Assembly: GCA_029785375.1 (NCBI GenBank)
Contig: JAFLZV010000002.1
Location: 1 to 64,000 of the forward strand
DNA length: 64,000 bases
Source: Nitrososphaerota archaeon
Lineage (GTDB): Archaea; Thermoproteota; Nitrososphaeria; Nitrososphaerales; Gagatemarchaeaceae
Direction: 5' to 3'
Position 1 is the first letter of the stretch, and every line of letters starts with the position of its first letter. Positions 18,253-27,643 of the stretch are shown here, piece after piece. The translations under genes were made by a program, and so were the position numbers. Under the pieces are notes generated by a model. That model was not told the DNA's origin. It was given only the letters and a program-made list of their open reading frames with translations, and did no database searches.

Positions 18253-18828
18253 TTGAGCTACGACGAATCCAAGGCTAAGGACGTCCTCTTTGTGATAGAC
18301 GGCTCAAGGAGCATGGGAGGGAAGTTGCACTCTTCCGGCATGAGCAAGATGAAGATCGTCAAGACCGGACTGTTCAACTTCGTGGCTGAGTACTGGCCGG
18401 TCTCCTACTTTCCGTGGCCGATCAGGATGGGGGTGACGTTCTATAGGTTGCTGGGGACCCCAGGTTCCACTCAGATCGAAGTGGTAGTCCCCCTGAACCC
18501 TGCTCCGGCCTCGCTGGAGCTCTACCGGCTGGAGGACCTGCAGTGCAAGGGCGGGAGCCCCCTGGTCGACGCGGTCAAGTACGGCATCGAGAACATCTCC
18601 GACTCCATCAGGAAGGAGAAGGTCATCAAGCTGATCAGCGACGGAGGGAACGACAGGGAGCCCATCAAGACCATATCCGAAGAGTTGAAGATATCCCCGG
18701 TCGAGGTGGACGTGATAGAGCTCTCCAACGAGGCATCGAAAGAGCTCAGGGACATCGCCACCCTCACCCACGGGACGTACACCAGGCCACACAACCTGGC
18801 TGATTTCGAGAAGGCTATCCGAAGTTAG
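18253..18828 (+). CDS. von Willebrand factor A (VWA) domain protein
   Basis: LSYDESKAKDVLFVIDGSRSMGGKL (MIDAS DxSxS-like), GGSPLVDAVKYGIENI, VIKLISDGGNDREPIKTISEELK, VDVIELSNEASKELRDIATLTHGTYTR. TTG start 18253. Confidence 0.85.
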   Translation: MSYDESKAKDVLFVIDGSRSMGGKLHSSGMSKMKIVKTGLFNFVAEYWPVSYFPWPIRMGVTFYRLLGTPGSTQIEVVVPLNPAPASLELYRLEDLQCKGGSPLVDAVKYGIENISDSIRKEKVIKLISDGGNDREPIKTISEELKISPVEVDVIELSNEASKELRDIATLTHGTYTRPHNLADFEKAIRS

Positions 18829-18919
18829 AGCTGAGTGGAACAGGGCCGGAAACCTGCGCCGACCATACAGCAGAGCCTTCTGAAGGCAGGCATGTATCAG
18901 ACGGTGACTGGCGAAGGCT

Positions 18920-19138
18920 TTACTTGAGCTTCCTCGCTTCGCGCTCCGTCTCTCTGAGCACGAGCACGTCGGCCAGCCGTATCGGCCCCTTCACGTTCCT
19001 GGTGAGTATGCGGCCCTTCTCCTTTCCCTCGAGAATCTTCACCCTCACCTGGGTTATCTCGCCTGCGACCCCTGTCCGCCCGACTATCTGGACTACCTCG
19101 GCCGGAGTGAGTGTCTCTACTTCTTTCTTGCTGCTCAT
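18920..19138 (-). CDS. rps28e: Ribosomal protein S28e
   Basis: [61 protein letters not shown]. Confidence 0.95.
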   Translation of the reverse strand: MSSKKEVETLTPAEVVQIVGRTGVAGEITQVRVKILEGKEKGRILTRNVKGPIRLADVLVLRETEREARKLK

Positions 19139-19521
19139 GCGGCCTTCTTCAGCCTCGAAAGCTCTTGAGTGACCTGCTCCAAGATTTGGGAGCCTTCACC
19201 AGCCTCGAGGACCGCCGCTGCCGCCGTCGACACGTCGATGCCGATAGCCGGACCTATCTGGTCCTTGGAGGGCACGAAGACATAGGGTATCTTCCTCTCG
19301 TCGCAGAGGATTGGCAGGTGGGCGACCACCTCAGGCGGCGTCACGTCCTCGGCTATCACCACCAGCTTGGCCAGCCCCCTCTCGATGGCCTTCGTCGACT
19401 CGTTGGTGCCCTTGCGGACCTTTCCGGTCCTGGACGCCTGCCTCAGCACCTCGTAAGCTGCTTCGGAGACTTCCTTCGGGGTCTCGAACTTGATGTAGTA
19501 GGGCTTCTTGTCGGGGGTCAT
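19135..19521 (-). CDS. rpl7ae: Ribosomal protein L7Ae
   Basis: [73 protein letters not shown]; 4-nt overlap with rps28e. Confidence 0.95.
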   Translation of the reverse strand: MTPDKKPYYIKFETPKEVSEAAYEVLRQASRTGKVRKGTNESTKAIERGLAKLVVIAEDVTPPEVVAHLPILCDERKIPYVFVPSKDQIGPAIGIDVSTAAAAVLEAGEGSQILEQVTQELSRLKKAA

Positions 19522-19592
19522 CTTACAATCTCCCAGGCGGGCCAGTTTCGGCCAGCATATAAACGGTTGGCCACCGAACTCGTTTCAACGGC

Positions 19593-21308
19593 TCATCCTG
19601 CGAGGATGAACCGCCCTGTGGCGTCTAGCCTGCAGAACCCAAACCTGGGGAATTGGACGATGTCGCCGAGAGGGAGGCCGGAGGCCGACTCTTCGACGTA
19701 TCCTGCCACCTCCTTGAGACTGTCCTTGTTGTAGACGTCACCCTCCAAAAAGAGCTCTCCGGGTATGGTGACCACCGCCTCCGAGTGCGCCCGGGTGACC
19801 CACTGGACCTTCTTCGAGTCTGGGATTAGCTCGTCCCCGGCGTACTCAGCTCGGGGGGAAGGCCACTCCGCGGTCAGCCTGACGTTGTAGAGGTCCATGA
19901 GGCGGAACACGGTCCCCTTCTTCATCGCGCCAAGGTCCGCCGACGGGACGAAGAAATCACCCTCGGTGCTGATCGTCCTGCTGCCCATGACCTTCTGCGG
20001 GTGGAAGGCGAGTGTCACCTCCTTGCTTGGCGCGCCCTCCACTTCCAGCTTTGCGGGCCCAGGGACGAAGAACATCCGCTTCGAGATAGGGTCGAGGAGC
20101 TTCCTGTTCACCGACAGGAGTATGCTCCAGTCGTACTCGTGCTCGGTCTTCGTGTAACCCACCTGTAGTGTGAACTCCCTGATCGCCTGTGGCATGATGC
20201 CGCGCCTTCTGAGGCCGTCTACCGTAGGCATCCTCGGGTCGTCCCATCCTGACACCACGCTCTTCTCCACGAGCGGGCGGAGGAGCCTCTTCGATACCGG
20301 CGTCCCCTTGAAGTTGAACCTCGAGAATTGGATGACCTCTATGCGCCTGAACCTCAGCGCGTCGCGTATCTGCGCCTGGAGTTCGTTGCGGAACTCGGAG
20401 CTCCTGAGGACGTGGGTTATGCCGCACATCTCGTCCTCGACGGCGTTGGCTAGGTCGTATGTCGGCCACAGAGAGTACCTATTCCCGGTAAGTGGGTGTG
20501 GATATGAGATGGTCCTGAAGAGGTTGGTGTCCCTGAGTGAGTAATTGGGGCTCTTCATGTCCCCCTTGAACCTGATGACGTAGGCACCGTCCTTGTGCTT
20601 CTTCGCCAGGAGCTCGTCCCAGACCCGAAGGTTCGCCTCGACCGAGCTCCCCCTGTGCTCGCAGGGGGTCCCTTCGAACCGCAGCGCCTTCACCCTCGCC
20701 TCGTCGCAGGAGCAGGCATAGGCGTCCCCCTGCTCGAGGAGCTTCCTCCCCGCTTCGTAGATGGCCTCCATGTCGTCCGACACGTTCTTCTCGTGGTCGT
20801 ACTTGATCGAGAGCCATCCTATCCCACGGCGGAAGCTGTCGTAGTACTGGGGGAGGACCTTCTTCGGGTTGGTGTCTTCGAATCGGAGCCAGAGTTCTCC
20901 ATCGTACTGTTCTTTGTAGAGGTAGTTGATGGTGAATGCCATGGCGTGCCCCACCGTCATGTAGCCAGACGGTTCCGGAGGGAGCCGGAAGGCGGTCTGC
21001 CCCTTCACGGCGTTGGGGAGCGCGGGGAGCCCGACTCTACCCTGTCTCTCCACGGGCGCTGCCGCATCTGGGTACCTCTCGGCGATTAGCTGCTCCTGCT
21101 CCGCTATGCCGAGGGCGTTTACTCTCTTGGCCACTGCCGCTGCCTCCTTCGATACCAGACCCGCCTTGGTCCTCAGGTCTGGAAACTCGGCCAGGACCCG
21201 CCCCACGATGGCCCCCACCTCGGCCTTCCCGCCGTGCCTAGCAGCGTTCACAAGGGCAGCCTCCTCGACGGCTGCGAGCGCCTCTTCCCCCAGCGATTCT
21301 GCTACCAT
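19593..21308 (-). CDS. gltX: Glutamyl-tRNA synthetase
   Basis: RLPPEPSGYMTVGHAMAFTINYLYKEQYDGELWLRFEDTNPKK...SLWPTYDLANAVEDEMCGITHVLRSSEF...FNFKGTPVSKR. Confidence 0.93.
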   Translation of the reverse strand: MVAESLGEEALAAVEEAALVNAARHGGKAEVGAIVGRVLAEFPDLRTKAGLVSKEAAAVAKRVNALGIAEQEQLIAERYPDAAAPVERQGRVGLPALPNAVKGQTAFRLPPEPSGYMTVGHAMAFTINYLYKEQYDGELWLRFEDTNPKKVLPQYYDSFRRGIGWLSIKYDHEKNVSDDMEAIYEAGRKLLEQGDAYACSCDEARVKALRFEGTPCEHRGSSVEANLRVWDELLAKKHKDGAYVIRFKGDMKSPNYSLRDTNLFRTISYPHPLTGNRYSLWPTYDLANAVEDEMCGITHVLRSSEFRNELQAQIRDALRFRRIEVIQFSRFNFKGTPVSKRLLRPLVEKSVVSGWDDPRMPTVDGLRRRGIMPQAIREFTLQVGYTKTEHEYDWSILLSVNRKLLDPISKRMFFVPGPAKLEVEGAPSKEVTLAFHPQKVMGSRTISTEGDFFVPSADLGAMKKGTVFRLMDLYNVRLTAEWPSPRAEYAGDELIPDSKKVQWVTRAHSEAVVTIPGELFLEGDVYNKDSLKEVAGYVEESASGLPLGDIVQFPRFGFCRLDATGRFILAG

Positions 21309-22333
21309 TCCCTTTCTACTGCGAACCTAGCAAATGAGGCCAGGAGGGACACGGCTTCCTTGTCCCCCTTCCAATCTATGCCCCGGAGCGTGGCCAGGGA
21401 CAGCTTGAGCAGCTCTGACGCCTTCTTCCTGGCGAACCCCACAGCGTCATACTTCTCCATCGTCGACAGCACGAATGCCACGTCGGCGTCTGTCTTCTGT
21501 GCCCTGCCCTTGTCCATGATTGCGACGACCTTGTCCCTCTCGCTCTGGGACACCACAGAGAGGAGGTGGAGGAGCATCAGGGTCCTCTTGCCTTCCAGTA
21601 TGTCGTCGGACCTCGCTTTGCCGTATTTCTTCTGGTCCCCCACCAGGTTCAGCGCGTCGTCCTGGATCTGGAAGGCGACCCCCAGGGTGGTCCCAAAGTC
21701 CTTCAGGCCTGTCAGCACGCCCGCACCGGCCCCGGCCACCAGCGCCCCCATCCTGCACGGGCTGGCGACGGTGTACCACGAAGTCTTGCGAGTACACATC
21801 TCGAAGTAGTCTTTCTCCCCGAGGTCCCACCGCTTGGCCGCGACCCATCCCAGCTCCATGTGCTGGCCTTCGGTCGTCTCGTTGACCATCCTTGAGAACT
21901 CTTCCATGACCGCGAACGTCCGGTCCAGGCCGATCCTCTCCCTGTTCTTCAGGAGCGCCTCCCAGGTGCGGGCATGGAGGGCATCCCCGGCGTTGAGAGC
22001 CAGAGCCTCTCCGTACTTCCTGTGCAGTGCGGGCTCTCCGCGCCTCAGCTCGGATCCGTCCTCTATGTCGTCGTGGACCAGTATCCAGTGCTGGAAGAGC
22101 TCTATGCAGGCGGCGGTGAGCACCGCGTCGCCTTCTGAGCCTCCGGCGGCCCTGCAGGCGGCCACGCAGAGGAACGGCCTCATGCCCTTGGCCGGGCGCG
22201 ACGGGTAGTCCCGCATCATCCTGTAGAGAAGGTCGACTTCCCTTATCGGGCTGGACTTCGGCAGGATCTGGTCGAGTATCAGGGCGTCTACCTCAGCCTT
22301 CACGCGCCTCATCTCGTCCTGGAAGGTGGGCAT
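21302..22333 (-). CDS. idsA: Polyprenyl/GGPP synthase
   Basis: ACIELFQHWILVHDDIEDGSELRRGEPALHRKYGEALALNAGDALHA...AFQIQDDALNLVGD...DILEGKRTLMLLH (two Asp-rich motifs). Confidence 0.93.
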   Translation of the reverse strand: MPTFQDEMRRVKAEVDALILDQILPKSSPIREVDLLYRMMRDYPSRPAKGMRPFLCVAACRAAGGSEGDAVLTAACIELFQHWILVHDDIEDGSELRRGEPALHRKYGEALALNAGDALHARTWEALLKNRERIGLDRTFAVMEEFSRMVNETTEGQHMELGWVAAKRWDLGEKDYFEMCTRKTSWYTVASPCRMGALVAGAGAGVLTGLKDFGTTLGVAFQIQDDALNLVGDQKKYGKARSDDILEGKRTLMLLHLLSVVSQSERDKVVAIMDKGRAQKTDADVAFVLSTMEKYDAVGFARKKASELLKLSLATLRGIDWKGDKEAVSLLASFARFAVEREW

Positions 22334-22357
22334 GCCTGTCCGGTCCCTGCCTCTAGC

Positions 22358-23068
22358 CTAAGCGCGGACCACGGTGCCGTAAAAGTCTAGGCCCCGGAGG
22401 GCCTTGGAAAACTCGTTCCGCCTGTACCCAGAGACGAAGTACACGCTGGTTCCTCCTGCGGCTATCTTGGCAGCCACTTCCAGCTTCAGCCTCATACCTC
22501 CGGTGGCGTCGTCCCCTTCCTTCACCTTCATCCGCCTGACCTTGGAGGCGGTCAGCTCAGGGATGATGACCCGCGTGTTCTCTTCGTAGACGCCGTCCAC
22601 GTCTAGGGCGAACACAGCCCTCTCCGGCTCCAGCATCTTCGCCAGCTCTTGCACAATCACGTCCCCTGACATCACCTTGAACCCTGACGGCGTTAGCCCG
22701 ACGTCCCCGAAGGTGACCGGCGTGAGCCCTTCCTTGAGGAGGCCCTTCAGCCAGGAAGAGACCGACGCGCCTCCGGCCCGGCTTACGGCGTCGAAGGGCG
22801 AGAACGGGTAGGGGCTGAGCTTGAACTCCAGCATTGTCTTGCAGACCATCCTGTTCAACTCGTACATTGCCGCCCTAGTCTGGGCTACCCCCACCGCCGG
22901 CGCCTCGCCGGCGTCTGAGCCTAGCCCGTGCTGCTTCGCGACGACGTGGCCGAAGGACCCTCCGCCGTGCACCACGACGACCTTCTGGTCAGAAGACGCG
23001 ATCTCCTCGGAGAGCGCTGAGACTACGTCCGGACGATAGGAGAAGGGCTTCGACTTGTCCGTGATCAC
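22358..23068 (-). CDS. ipk: Isopentenyl phosphate kinase
   Basis: KVVVVHGGGSFGHVVAKQHGL...GLTPVTFGDVGLTPSGFKVMSGDVIVQELAKMLEPERAVFALDVDGVYEEN; next to mvk. Confidence 0.9.
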   Translation of the reverse strand: MITDKSKPFSYRPDVVSALSEEIASSDQKVVVVHGGGSFGHVVAKQHGLGSDAGEAPAVGVAQTRAAMYELNRMVCKTMLEFKLSPYPFSPFDAVSRAGGASVSSWLKGLLKEGLTPVTFGDVGLTPSGFKVMSGDVIVQELAKMLEPERAVFALDVDGVYEENTRVIIPELTASKVRRMKVKEGDDATGGMRLKLEVAAKIAAGGTSVYFVSGYRRNEFSKALRGLDFYGTVVRA

Positions 23069-23088
23069 GGAACCCCCCAGCTTCGCGA

Positions 23089-24015
23089 CTATCGCTCTAG
23101 CCAGCTTTTCACTCCCTCGGTAGGTACTTTGGCGATGAACGTCTCGAACCCTCGCGCCGTGAGCCCTGAAACTAGGTTTTTTTCCTTTGCCTTGGGGGCC
23201 ACTGCGATCACGCTCCCTCCTCCGCCTCCCCCGGTGAGCTTCGCACCATAGGCTCCAGCCGTTATCATCTGGTCGACCATCCCGTCCAAGGTAGGGTTGG
23301 ATACCCCCAGCATCCCCAGGAGAGCGTGGTTCATTGTTAGCAGCCCTCCCAGCCCCTCCCCGTCTCCCTTGGCGAGGAGCCCTGCGGCCTCTAGGCTTAG
23401 GGCGCCCACCGAGCCGGCCAGGCGGGCGAAGTAGCCCGGGTATCTGTCCTTGGCCTCTGATACTCTGCCTATCTGCGCCTTGGTATCCCTGCTGATCCCG
23501 GAGTACGACACTAGCAACGAGCGGCTCCCGCCTAAGGAGACTTCCTTCGGCTTGGTCCCTGGTTTGAACAGGATGGCCCCCCCTAGGGCGCAGACAGCTG
23601 GGTCGATGCCGGAAGGGCGGCCGTGGATTGCGTTCTCTCCGACCATCGAGAGGCGGATGATGTCCTCGGCGCCCAGACCCAGAGAGTGGAACTCTGATAG
23701 GGCGGCAGAGAGGGCGACCATGGTGGCGGCGGATGACCCCAGGCCGGCGCCTCGGGGGACCGAAGAAGTGACAGACACCGCTACCTCCTGGCCCACCGAG
23801 TACTCTTCGGCCACGGCCCTGACCACCTGCCTGACTGGCGCAATCCCGGCAGGCCCCTCTTCTGACCCCTGGGACGTCACCCTGAAAGAGCGGGCCCCCT
23901 CCACCTCCACCCTCACCTTCTTCGGCAAGGCGGCGGCAAGGGCCCAGGCGCCGTGGACCACGAAGTGCTCCCCGGTGACGATTGCCTTCGAAGGAGCTTC
24001 TGCTACGGCTCTCAA
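23089..24015 (-). CDS. mvk: Mevalonate kinase
   Basis: AEAPSKAIVTGEHFVVHGAWALAAAL...SSVPRGAGLGSSAATMVALSAAL...TGGGGGGSVIAV (GHMP kinase). Confidence 0.93.
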   Translation of the reverse strand: MRAVAEAPSKAIVTGEHFVVHGAWALAAALPKKVRVEVEGARSFRVTSQGSEEGPAGIAPVRQVVRAVAEEYSVGQEVAVSVTSSVPRGAGLGSSAATMVALSAALSEFHSLGLGAEDIIRLSMVGENAIHGRPSGIDPAVCALGGAILFKPGTKPKEVSLGGSRSLLVSYSGISRDTKAQIGRVSEAKDRYPGYFARLAGSVGALSLEAAGLLAKGDGEGLGGLLTMNHALLGMLGVSNPTLDGMVDQMITAGAYGAKLTGGGGGGSVIAVAPKAKEKNLVSGLTARGFETFIAKVPTEGVKSWLER

Positions 24016-24857
24016 GAGCTTACGAATCTGAGGGCTCCATAACCCACGACTTGAACGTTGTCGCCGCTGGTGTCGCCGCTCGTGGCGTACTCTAGGAGCT
24101 CTGGCCTCGTGAGCCCCAGCGACCTGGCCGTGAGCATCACCGTGGCGATGGCGCCATAGCCACAGGCTGTGACGTTGAGCCTCTCGAGGACAGAGTAGAA
24201 CCCCGGAACGTCCATCTTCAGCACCTCGCCGAGGAGCGCCTCGTCCTTCTCCTTCGCAGCGGGGGGCGGCTCGTAGTGGGTCAGGTCTGAGGAGGCGATG
24301 AGGATGGCCTTCCTCCCGCTCAGGATCCTGGAGAGGGCCGAAGCGACAGTTTCCGCGGTGTCCAGGTCCTGGAAGAGGAGTGAAATCGGCAGGAGTGGGA
24401 CCGAGTCACCGTAGAGTTTCTGCAGGAACGGGAGCTGCACCTCGAGGGAGTGCTCTAGCCGGTGGGCCCCCGGGTCCACCGAGACTCCGGCAAGTTCGAC
24501 GAGCTCTGCGGCCGCCTCTTCGTCGACGCGCATGCGTCCCAGAGGGGTCTCCCATTCCCCCTCGTCGTAGGTTGAGACCCCGCTCCCGAGGCCGTAGTGG
24601 TTGGGCGCTACCACAACAGCCAGGTCCGGACTGCGGAGCGAAGATACATGATAGTAGGAGTGGGCGGCCACCGGGCCGGAATAGACGTAACCAGCGTGCG
24701 GCGATATCGCAGCGACTATGTCCGCGTCCGTTGCTGGGGCCGGCGGAAGCCTGCCTGGTCCGAGCCTGTGGGTGTAGCATTCGTCGATGAGGGTGGAGAG
24801 CTCGGCGGGGTCTGACGGGTAGAACTGGCCTGAAACTGCGGGCTTTCTGACTGGCAA
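24012..24857 (-). CDS. MEMO1 family protein
   Basis: MPVRKPAVSGQFYPSDPAELSTLIDECY...ISPHAGYVYSGPVAAHSYYHV...ILIASSDLTHYEP. Confidence 0.92.
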   Translation of the reverse strand: MPVRKPAVSGQFYPSDPAELSTLIDECYTHRLGPGRLPPAPATDADIVAAISPHAGYVYSGPVAAHSYYHVSSLRSPDLAVVVAPNHYGLGSGVSTYDEGEWETPLGRMRVDEEAAAELVELAGVSVDPGAHRLEHSLEVQLPFLQKLYGDSVPLLPISLLFQDLDTAETVASALSRILSGRKAILIASSDLTHYEPPPAAKEKDEALLGEVLKMDVPGFYSVLERLNVTACGYGAIATVMLTARSLGLTRPELLEYATSGDTSGDNVQVVGYGALRFVSS

Positions 24858-24866
24858 TACGGAGGC

Positions 24867-25562
24867 CTATTCGCGCCTCTCGGACGTCCTTTCTTCGAGG
24901 GGCTCGGGCCTCTGCTCTTCATCCACCTTGGTCTCGAAGTCTTCGATGCCGTACTTCATGGGCTGGTCCTCGGCCAGCGACTTCGAGTGGACGAGGGTCG
25001 CTCTGGCCAGGAGCCAGAATATGGCAGCTATGGACTTGCGCCCCCTGTTGTTCCCGGGGATGACCAGATCTACGTCGTCGGTTATGTTGTCCGTGTCGCA
25101 GACCGCAATCACGGGGACCCCCAGCTTGGCTGCCTCGACCATGGCTTGCGTGTCTGACATCGGGTCCGCCACGACCACCAGTTCGGCGTCCAGGTGACCC
25201 GGATAGAGAGGGTTGGTGAATGTGCCTGGCATGAACCGGCCTATCCTGGGCATCGCCCCAGTGAGCTCGCAGAACTTCTCGACAGCCACGGCGCCGTGCT
25301 CCCTGCTGGTGTACACGACGGTGTTCTTCGCGCCGGTGGCCGCTATGAACTTGCCAGCGATGTCGATGCGCTGCAAGGTCTTGGGATAGTCAATCATGTG
25401 CAGACCGTCTGGCTTTGGCCGCGTTGTGAACGGCTCCATGGTCTTCGTCCTGATGGGCGTCCCAATCCGGATGCCGGTGGCTAGCAGGGCCTTCTCTGAA
25501 AAGCCTGGGGCGACCATCTTGTCGGCTGAACCCGCGTCGTCGTCGAACTCAGACATGGCCAA
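24867..25562 (-). CDS. rps2: Ribosomal protein S2
   Basis: DGLHMIDYPKTLQRIDIAGKFIAATGAKNTVVYTSREHGAVAVEKFCELTGAMPRIGRFMPGTFTNPLYPGHLDAELVVVADPMSDTQAMVEAAKLGVPVIAVCDTDN. Confidence 0.95.
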   Translation of the reverse strand: MAMSEFDDDAGSADKMVAPGFSEKALLATGIRIGTPIRTKTMEPFTTRPKPDGLHMIDYPKTLQRIDIAGKFIAATGAKNTVVYTSREHGAVAVEKFCELTGAMPRIGRFMPGTFTNPLYPGHLDAELVVVADPMSDTQAMVEAAKLGVPVIAVCDTDNITDDVDLVIPGNNRGRKSIAAIFWLLARATLVHSKSLAEDQPMKYGIEDFETKVDEEQRPEPLEERTSERRE

Positions 25563-25571
25563 GCTCCAGAC

Positions 25572-25781
25572 CTATAGCTCTGATTTCCTGCTGTAGAACG
25601 GAAGAACCTGGTCGATGACGTCCACCGAGGAGATGAGCATACGCCGGCAGCAGTACCTCTTCAGGCCTAGGTCGTCCAGCACCTTGCCCGGATCTTCGCC
25701 CCCCTTCACCCTGGTCTGGAACGGGGTGAACTTGTCGCCGATGAGACTACCGCAAGTGAAACAGCGTATGGGAATCATCAT
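25572..25781 (-). CDS. rpo10: RNA polymerase subunit Rpo10 (RpoN)
   Basis: [20 protein letters not shown]...[29 protein letters not shown]. Confidence 0.95.
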   Translation of the reverse strand: MMIPIRCFTCGSLIGDKFTPFQTRVKGGEDPGKVLDDLGLKRYCCRRMLISSVDVIDQVLPFYSRKSEL

Positions 25782-25787
25782 AGCAAA

Positions 25788-26216
25788 TCACCTGTACGAT
25801 TTCTGCCTCTTCCTGCGCGCGCCCGGCCCTCCGAACTTCTTGGGTTCAGCTTGTCTCGGGTCGCCCGAAAGCAGGTATTTATTGTATGCATTCAGTCTCT
25901 CCCTGATTTCGTTCCCTCTGACCTGGTCGACGTAGGCCCTGGCGATGGCCATGGCCGCGGCGTCCGCCTGCCCCATGAACCCCCCTCCGGCGACGCTGAC
26001 GTCGAGGTCGAACTTTTCTCTCAACTCCCCAACCACATAGACCGGTGCCAGTAAATGGAGCCGTGCGGGCTCTGGTTCCCAAAGCTCGACCGGTGTCCCA
26101 TTGACCCTGATGCGCCCCGCTCCGGGGGATATTGCCGCAGTGGCCCTGGCTGTCTTCCTCGCGCCAGAATAGAGCTTTGGCGGCTTCTTCACTTGGGCCT
26201 TGGCAGAGGTCGGCAT
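25788..26216 (-). CDS. rps9: Ribosomal protein S9
   Basis: SGARKTARATAAISPGAGRIRVNGTPVE...VAGGGFMGQADAAAMAIARAYVDQVRG...DPRQAEPKKFGGPGARRKRQKSYR. Confidence 0.95.
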   Translation of the reverse strand: MPTSAKAQVKKPPKLYSGARKTARATAAISPGAGRIRVNGTPVELWEPEPARLHLLAPVYVVGELREKFDLDVSVAGGGFMGQADAAAMAIARAYVDQVRGNEIRERLNAYNKYLLSGDPRQAEPKKFGGPGARRKRQKSYR

Positions 26217-26218
26217 CT

Positions 26219-26671
26219 CTACTCATTCCACCCCAGACTCTTCGAGAGGTCCCCCATGGTCACATATACCGGAATGGGGCGCGTTGCGGCGGTCTCCTCG
26301 AACTTTTTCAGCTTCGCTCCGTTGATCCCTTCGGGGACCCCGATGTAGACCCGGAGCCGCTTCATCGCCATCGCGCCCTTGGGCTTCTTTCGCGGAACCA
26401 TCCCCCTGACCATCCTGCGAAGGATGTTGTCAGGCCGCCTCGGGTGAATCGGACCGTAAATCGGATTGACCTTGCTCGCCAGCTCGAGCCTCTCCTTCCA
26501 TTGGTTTACAACAGAGGTCCTCGACCCAGAAACAAGAGACTTCTCAGCGTTCACCACGGTCACCTTCTTTCCTGACAGGAGGAGCTTCGCGACCTTGGAA
26601 GAGAGCCGCCCAGCGATCTGGTTTGTTGCGTCGATGTACACCGACTCCTCACCTGACAAGTTTGACCCCAC
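26219..26671 (-). CDS. rpl13: Ribosomal protein L13 (start may be GTG at 26638)
   Basis: VYIDATNQIAGRLSSKVAKLLLSGKKVTVVNAEKSLVSGSR...IHPRRPDNILRRMVRGMVPRKKPKGAMAMKRLRVYIGVP. Confidence 0.93.
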   Translation of the reverse strand: MGSNLSGEESVYIDATNQIAGRLSSKVAKLLLSGKKVTVVNAEKSLVSGSRTSVVNQWKERLELASKVNPIYGPIHPRRPDNILRRMVRGMVPRKKPKGAMAMKRLRVYIGVPEGINGAKLKKFEETAATRPIPVYVTMGDLSKSLGWNE

Positions 26672-27002
26672 TCCCTTTCGGGTACTTCTTCAGGAAATCT
26701 TCAACCGAAAGCGCCGCGCCACCGGTCGCCTCTATCTTTGACCTGGCTGAGGCCGAAAATGAAAAGGCGCCCACGACCATCTTCTTTCCTGCCGCGCCTG
26801 TGCCGAGGACCTTTCCCGGGACAAACACAGCGTGGGCCTCACCGACGACCTTGGATATCCTCCCGAGGTTCACTTCCACCCTTGTTCCCGCGGGGCTGGA
26901 GAGCAATGCGGAAGCCTCGCTCCAGATGCGGGCCTTGTGCGTCTTCCCTGCCTTCTCAAGCATCACTGCGGTCCGCCTGAGGATCGGATTAGATGCGGTC
27001 AC
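26649..27002 (-). CDS. rpl18e: Ribosomal protein L18e
   Basis: VTASNPILRRTAVMLEKAGKTHKARIWSEASALLSSPAGTRVEVNLGRISKVVGEAHAVFVPGKVLGTGAAGKKMVVGAFSFSASARSKIEATGG. GTG at 27002 overlaps the rpoD stop by 4 nt; the 248-aa track ORF is over-extended. Confidence 0.9.
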   Translation of the reverse strand: MTASNPILRRTAVMLEKAGKTHKARIWSEASALLSSPAGTRVEVNLGRISKVVGEAHAVFVPGKVLGTGAAGKKMVVGAFSFSASARSKIEATGGAALSVEDFLKKYPKGSGVKLVR

Positions 27003-27643
27003 TTCGCCCCGCCCACCGCGACCTGGATGTCGTTCAGCTTCTTCTCGAGGAGCTGGATGGCCTTGAGCACTATCTGCTTCGCAGGGAGCCCCCCCGCAGA
27101 CTCCACGGTGAGTATGAAGACCCCCTCTTTCTTGCCGTCCGTAAGGGTGGCAACGGTGCAAGGCTGCCACTTCGCGTGCTCCTTTCCGCGGCCGAGCCTG
27201 GCATAGGCTTCGAGCTTCACCGACTGGCCTGCCGCCAGTTTGATGAGAGGTATGGACTCGCTGACCGGCCTCACGTCCCTGTCTTCGGACACGAGGTCCC
27301 CCGACGTCACTGTCGATACCTTGTCCCTCCCTTTGGCGTCGAGGACGAACAGCACTCTGCATTTGTGGCATCCAAGAGGGTTTCCGCAGTCGCACTCTTC
27401 GGGGAGGTTGTATCTCTCGAGGTCGGTCTTTATCGGGACCATGCCGAGCCTATGGGCGAGTATCTCGTCATAGAGGACTGAAGAATTCTCCAAGATCACT
27501 ACGTCGTCTATCGCCATGGAGGGCACTTCGGATATGCAGAACCGCCGCATCGCGTTGGCGTAGGACCGGTCTATCCCTTCGAGTTGTATAGAGACAGTAT
27601 TCCCTCTGTCTTCAAGGCACTTTACCTCAACCAACCGCTCCAC
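26999..27643 (-). CDS. rpo3: RNA polymerase subunit Rpo3 (RpoD)
   Basis: LEGIDRSYANAMRRFCISEVPSMAIDDVVILENSSVLYDEILAHRLGMVPIKTDLERYNLPEECDCGNPLGCHKCRVLFVLDAKG. Confidence 0.95.
   Translation of the reverse strand: MERLVEVKCLEDRGNTVSIQLEGIDRSYANAMRRFCISEVPSMAIDDVVILENSSVLYDEILAHRLGMVPIKTDLERYNLPEECDCGNPLGCHKCRVLFVLDAKGRDKVSTVTSGDLVSEDRDVRPVSESIPLIKLAAGQSVKLEAYARLGRGKEHAKWQPCTVATLTDGKKEGVFILTVESAGGLPAKQIVLKAIQLLEKKLNDIQVAVGGAK

Noticed and set aside
26649-27395. 248-aa ORF spanning rpl18e and part of rpo3
   Set aside because: Only the last 117 residues are L18e; the rest is an out-of-frame reading of rpo3.
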